Notes under the pieces: generated by a model | What the model was told of the DNA's origin: nothing | The model's database searches: none | Seen by the model: only the letters and a program-made list of their open reading frames with translations | Assembly: GCA_013396525.1 (NCBI GenBank) | Contig: VWYX01001291.1 | Coordinates: 133,701 to 197,700 of the forward strand | Reading direction: 5' to 3' | Length of the DNA stretch: 64,000 nt | Source: Chaetorhynchus papuensis | Taxonomy: Eukaryota > Chordata > Aves > Passeriformes > Rhipiduridae | Program-made: the position numbers and the translations under genes | Shown: positions 59,726-64,000 of the stretch, in pieces | Layout: each line of letters begins with the position of its first letter | How positions within the stretch are numbered: the stretch's first letter is position 1

Positions 59726-60138
59726 TCAGCTCTGTGTGTTGGGACTGGTCTCCAGGACTTTCTTTGCCACAGCATTGTTTCCTTTACCACTTGTGATCTC
59801 ATCCATGCTGCTGGAGGAGTATTTCTGGTCACTGCTCACTGGCTCACAGCTCCTTTTCAGGAGGAGAAAGCACTGCACCAAGAGCAGGGCCAGGACAGCA
59901 GCAGCGGCCCAGAGTGACCATTGCTTCAAGGCAGCCCAGAGTGTGGCTCCCCAGGAGTTCTACCCTGCTCCCGGCTTGCCTGCTCCAGCTCCCACAGCAG
60001 CCGAACCCTCTCCCTCTCGTGGCACTTGGCATGCACGTCCACGTGCAGGGGCATCTCCTTCTCCAACCCACCCCTGACCACCTGCGGGTACTGGACAAGG
60101 CTGTGCACAAGCCACACCAGGAAGATGACGGCCGCCAT
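59726..60138 (-). pseudogene. ITPRIPL1-like remnant (inositol trisphosphate receptor-interacting protein-like), truncated and frameshifted
   Basis: On the minus strand, ATG at 60138 opens MAAVIFLVWLVHSLVQYPQV, the N-terminal hydrophobic segment and HSLVQYPQVV signature I associate with avian ITPRIPL1-like proteins. A charged coiled-coil-like part with LLWELEQASREQG follows. This frame stops at 59926-59928. The homology continues in another frame as GATLWAALKQWSLWAAAAVL, a second hydrophobic segment, then KRSCEP, a Ser-rich tail and a stop at 59726. A frameshift therefore lies near 59950-59965. The family is normally about 500 or more residues with a Mab-21-type domain, which is absent here. 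The family is multicopy in birds, so this is probably a dead or truncated copy. The assignment is from remembered family motifs. Confidence 0.65.
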
Positions 60139-60290
60139 AGCCCACAGAATGAGGGAAACAAGGGGTGAGGGAGGCTCTGAGGGATACAGGAGGAGGAGGA
60201 GGGGAAGTGGGGATAGGAGCCTCGGGGAAGTAGGAAGGAGAGGGAGCTGGGCAGCTGGCAGGCACCAAGGCCCAGCCACTGCCACAGCCA

Positions 60291-60317
60291 CAGCAGCAGC
60301 AGCAGCAGCAGCAGCAG
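60291..60317. repeat. CAG trinucleotide microsatellite, nine units
   Basis: Nine perfect CAG units are preceded by degenerate ones (ccacagccacag). They explain the poly-Ala, poly-Leu and poly-Ser runs in overlapping open frames upstream of the ITPRIPL1-like remnant. Confidence 0.95.
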
Positions 60318-60843
60318 CCGCCCTGTGCTGTGCAGAGAGCTCCTGCGAGGGACTGGACACTGGGTGCAAGAGGGGAAGCACTCTCTCGGACGCCCGAGTT
60401 TGTGCTCCAGCTCTCGTCCAGCGCAGCCTCCGGCCTGTGTGCGCACTCAATGTTTGCCCAGGCTGGACTGGGGCAGCACTGCCTGCTGCTGCTATTATGA
60501 GCTGCCCCTCATTTTGCTGTCCCTTGTGATGACACTGGCACAAGAGACATCATAGGCTGATCAGCCCTGCCCTTTGTCCCACCCCAGCTCAGCCCCTCAC
60601 AATGGCCCTGAGGAGCCACAGCCCTGACACCCACAAAATGCAGACCCACAGCTCCAGACTGGGCCCCCGGGGCTTGCCTTTACAAAACAGGACAAAACCC
60701 CCCCAGACTCCTATCCTGGATAAAACTGGACAATGTGACCCAGGGATGCTCTTCTCCTTTGTATCCCCTGTGATGAGATGGCACTGGTTCCCTTGGCGCT
60801 GGTGCCTGTGCTTGTGAGGGTGCTCTTGGGGCCTTTGAAACAA

Positions 60844-60957
60844 GGCCTGAAGTTTGATGCAAGCCCTGAAGTTTGATATAGGGCCTGAAGTTTGATATAA
60901 GGCCTCACATTTGATATAAGGCCTCACGTTTGATTCGAGGCCCCAAGTTTCATGCAA
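60844..60957. repeat. Six-unit 19-bp minisatellite
   Basis: Six consecutive 19-base units are of the type GGCCTGAAGTTTGATATAA, each beginning at 60844 plus a multiple of 19. The middle units are nearly identical, and later units drift to GGCCTCACGTTTGATTCGA and GGCCCCAAGTTTCATGCAA. Confidence 0.95.
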
Positions 60958-63900
60958 GGTGGCAAAGGTAAAGAGACATCTCAGCCACCTCGTTGGGAAA
61001 GTGGTGCTGTCTGCACAGCACCAGAAGCCTGATGCGAGTGGAACCCTCTGATTAGGACCCACAGACACTGGTGGCACCTGGATATCTTGAAATAGGAGAC
61101 AGGGCGTGCTCCAGTGGTAGCACCGCCGGGAGATGATGCGGTGGGGCACGATGCTGCAGGAGGGAATTGGAGCCCGCAGAAGGGTGAAACAAGCAGAAGG
61201 AGTTGCGGACACCACACAAGCCGTCGAGTGCCATCTGCTGCTGTCTGGAGATGATGTGAGCTCTGCGAAGGGCACGACACTTAGGGGTCTACCTAATATG
61301 GAAGAAAAAGCAGGAATGAGCTCAGTGGTGCTGCATCTGCTCTCCCAAGCTCAGGACGAGGAAGGAAGGGGTCTGGCAATTGTATAGATCCACCAGCTGG
61401 CTCAGCACAGCCCCAGCGCAGACATCAGCCCTGCCCCAGCTCTGCATAGAAACATCTTTCCCCGTGGCTTTTCTCTTGCCACCACAGCTTAATAATGTTT
61501 TGTGAGGTTTTTGGGGACAGGTGTCTGCTACCCTTTCTCTCCTTGCTGCAGAGCTGTGTGGTGACATTTTTTGCTGCTGCCTGGCCAGCTGGTTGTCTTA
61601 GCCCTCCTTGGCCCCCTGCAGGGCCTTTAGCAGTGGAGAGAGCAGAGCATTGCTGGCAAATGGCTTCCAGGAGCAAAGGAGGATCTGTAGTTCCCAAAAT
61701 AAGTGGGTTGTGCCACTTTGGTCCCCGTGGATCAAACCCAGATCCATACAGAGTGATTCTGAAGCTGCTCTGGCAGTGTTTGCTGCTTGCACAATTCTTC
61801 TTTGCCTTCTCCAGATGGATGGAGCTGCTGCAGCAGGATGTGACCTATGGGCCACCAAGGGAACCTCAATGGAAAAAGGGCGTTTGACACACAGGTGCCT
61901 TCTCTCCTCCAGCACAGCCCCCAGCTCCCCAAATCATGCCTTAAATCATGGCAGGGTTTTGCCAGAAGGCAGAGGAGACATCCAGGAGCAGCCAAGCAGT
62001 GAGAATCCTCTCACCCATGCCTGACTCAAGGAAATGCAACTCCTTACCTTGGTTTCCTGCCTGCTTGACCCTCCCATAAATGCAAAGTGAGGTCCAGCTC
62101 TGGTGTCTGTGCCTCGACTAGGGGCATGGTGAGCTCTACCCACAGGGCTGAGGCTGCTGGGTTCCTTTACTCTCAGGCAATGCTTGATCTGCAATCCTTG
62201 AACAAGTGTTCCAGTGATTATTTCATTACAGCATCATGTGAGTTCAGCCCCTCCTGTCATTCCCTTAAGAAAGACTAACTCAGTGAGGAGAGCAGGTTCA
62301 TTTGTCAGTGGTGTAACAGCTGCAGTTAAACACAGTTCCCATTCCCACTGTACAGCTGACCAGCTTGTTCACAGGCCTGCCCTGATCACCCAGCCACGAT
62401 GCCATTGCCTGGTCTCTGCAGTACCTAGCACTGATAACAGTGATTTCTGAAATATGGAAGCATCACAGAAACAATGTGACAGTTTCTGGATGGAAAATGC
62501 TTTGATTTCTTATGCCAGAACCCACCTTGTGCACTGCGAACCCTTTTCTGCCTCATTGAGAGGGAAAGCAAAAAGCAAAATTGCTTTTTTCCCACCTCAG
62601 AGGGTCTTTGGATGATGTGAGCTACTTCATGGTGTAATTTCCCTGACCCCACCAGCAGCAGGACAGGTCTGGGCAGAATCCATCCCATGGATATCCATGG
62701 GGGATACTGGAGGAGCAGTTCTGGGGCTTGGTATGGGGGCAGGGGTGGAGGGACCGGCACGTGCTGCCTCTGCCAGCAGCACCTGCTCACGTGTGAGTCA
62801 ACTGCGGGGCGGGAGGCTCTTGAGAGAACATAAGAAGGAAAGCAGATATTTAAGAAATTAGTCACAAACATGATGGCTTAATCAAGAGCCTGTTGGAGGC
62901 TTTTGGGTTCCATTTCACCAGAGGCTGCTCCAGCCACCTGGGCCAAGATGTGGGGATGAGGGGTCTTGTTCAACAACGTGGCTGGTTCTTGACATTCCTG
63001 CATCCCTCCGCACCTCATCCAGTGCCAGCACCGGGGAAAATCCCTCCTGACACATACCTGCCCGTGCAGCGTGTCTGTGAGCCAGCCTAGGAAACTGATC
63101 CAGCTGGAAAATAACACAGGGAAGGAGAAAAAAACCCCACATTTTCCCCACAACCAACTCCGATCTCTGACATTGTCCTCACCAGACCCCAGTACCCTTC
63201 CAGGTGCATGGCCAAGAAAATGGAGCAAGATGCAAGGAGGAAGGAGTGGCAAGTGATTTTTGGCTGAAACTGAGCATGGCCAGATCTAATCAGCTCAGAG
63301 AGGTGGGTTGTCACACCACCCTGCACCAAGCTGATGCCTGGGTCACCATGCTCATCCATGTGGGCATCACCTTGAGGCCTCCAAAAGCTCCAAAAGAGAC
63401 AACACAGGGGCAGCCTCCCCTCCCTTGCACTGCCTGATGCTCCTTTAGCTGCTGCTGTACATCAGAACTGCAGGTCATATTTGTATTTATAATGACGACC
63501 TGGGTACCTTGACAAACCAAGGGAACAGAGGGACGAGATGCTGAAAAGCATTTGATGCTTATGCTGTTCACGTTTGGCAACTTCAGTGCAAAACGAACAC
63601 TGAAGGTAAACCAAGCGCAAGCACTGAACAGGGAAGGAAGGATTATTGCATGAACAAAGAAAATTCAGAGGGAATCGTGAACTTAAGAATTCAGGAGCTG
63701 AAAGGAGTTGTAATAATAGCTGTCTACTTCATTTCACGTTCTGTCTGGAATATATTTTAGTAATAGATAGGAACAGAGGCACACTGCTATTAGGCAATTC
63801 AGTCGAAACATTTCTGCTGAGACATTTCTGCTATAAGAAACTGGAAATTTTACTATAAAAGAGTGCTTGTCTATTCCATAAAAGAAACTAGTTTTTCCTG

Positions 63901-64000
63901 AGGAAAGCCAAAAAGCTTCACTGCAGATAAAACTTCTTTTTGTCAAAAAATATCTCAGTTGGAAAAGGGCAGGAAGAGATAAGAGAGGATTTTCTTAGCC
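60958..64000. other. Intergenic stretch to window end, nothing secure
   Basis: Overlapping open frames occur on both strands (for example 60589-61275 minus, 61495-61887 plus, 62425-62871 minus) without recognised domains. A segment at 60985-61020 resembles 55245-55280. No JAG2 exon, RNA gene or mobile element was recognised. Confidence 0.45.

Noticed and set aside
59844..60543. 200-205 codon open frames around the CAG repeat
   Set aside because: Apart from the ITPRIPL1-like part, they consist of poly-Ala, poly-Leu or poly-Ser from the microsatellite, and competing frames are equally long.
60589..61275. 228-codon minus ORF
   Set aside because: Part of it is the translated 19-bp minisatellite. 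The rest has no recognised domain and two other frames there are also open. No family support was found.
61000..64000. Search for a JAG2 first exon (signal peptide followed by DSL-type sequence)
   Set aside because: No frame with a signal peptide and MNNL/DSL-like residues was seen. If JAG2 is the neighbour, it starts beyond the window.
1..64000. CRISPR arrays, operons, phage or bacterial mobile elements
   Set aside because: No direct repeats with regular spacers were seen. Exon-intron structure and CR1 LINEs show vertebrate nuclear DNA.

Overview
This window is vertebrate nuclear DNA, most likely from a bird. It contains spliced single-copy coding exons with GT-AG junctions and large AT-rich introns. 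The dominant repeats are CR1-type LINE fragments, several of which end in the avian-style tail around 'TTCCAAC...TTCTATGAT'. There is also a remnant of the ITPRIPL1-like gene family, which is multicopy in birds. No prokaryotic, viral or CRISPR structure is seen, and most long ORFs in the GC-rich right third look like chance open frames.

The one secure gene is NUDT14, the Nudix UDP-sugar diphosphatase, on the + strand. Four coding exons are visible at 9794-9837, 24125-24189, 28952-29189 and 39997-40237, and they splice in frame to 195 residues ending at TAA 40235-40237. The missing first exon (about 27 residues by family length) should lie to the left of the window, so bases 1-9793 are intron 1. 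Introns 2, 3 and 4 are about 14.3, 4.8 and 10.8 kb. Polyadenylation signals lie at 40345 and 41223.

From about 42 kb to the end the DNA becomes clearly more GC-rich and holds no confident intact gene. Human synteny (BRF1 - NUDT14 - JAG2 in transcription order) suggests this is the NUDT14-JAG2 intergenic interval, but no JAG2 exon was recognised. It contains a CpG-rich, homeodomain-site-rich block at 43.5-44.1 kb and several AT-core blocks that look like conserved developmental enhancers. It also has a possible minus-strand retrocopy at 42.9-43.2 kb, and a CpG-rich patch at 55.3-55.7 kb with a strong splice donor and an eleven-unit 12-bp repeat. At 59.7-60.1 kb there is a truncated, frameshifted ITPRIPL1-like remnant. 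A 19-bp minisatellite lies at 60.84-60.96 kb.

Repeats elsewhere include CR1 copies at 12.7, 18.1, 31.3, 36.7, 44.2 and 50.7 kb. The 36.7-kb copy has a palindromic 5' end that suggests 5' inversion during insertion. A few coding-like frames in intron 1 are recorded at low confidence because no family could be assigned.
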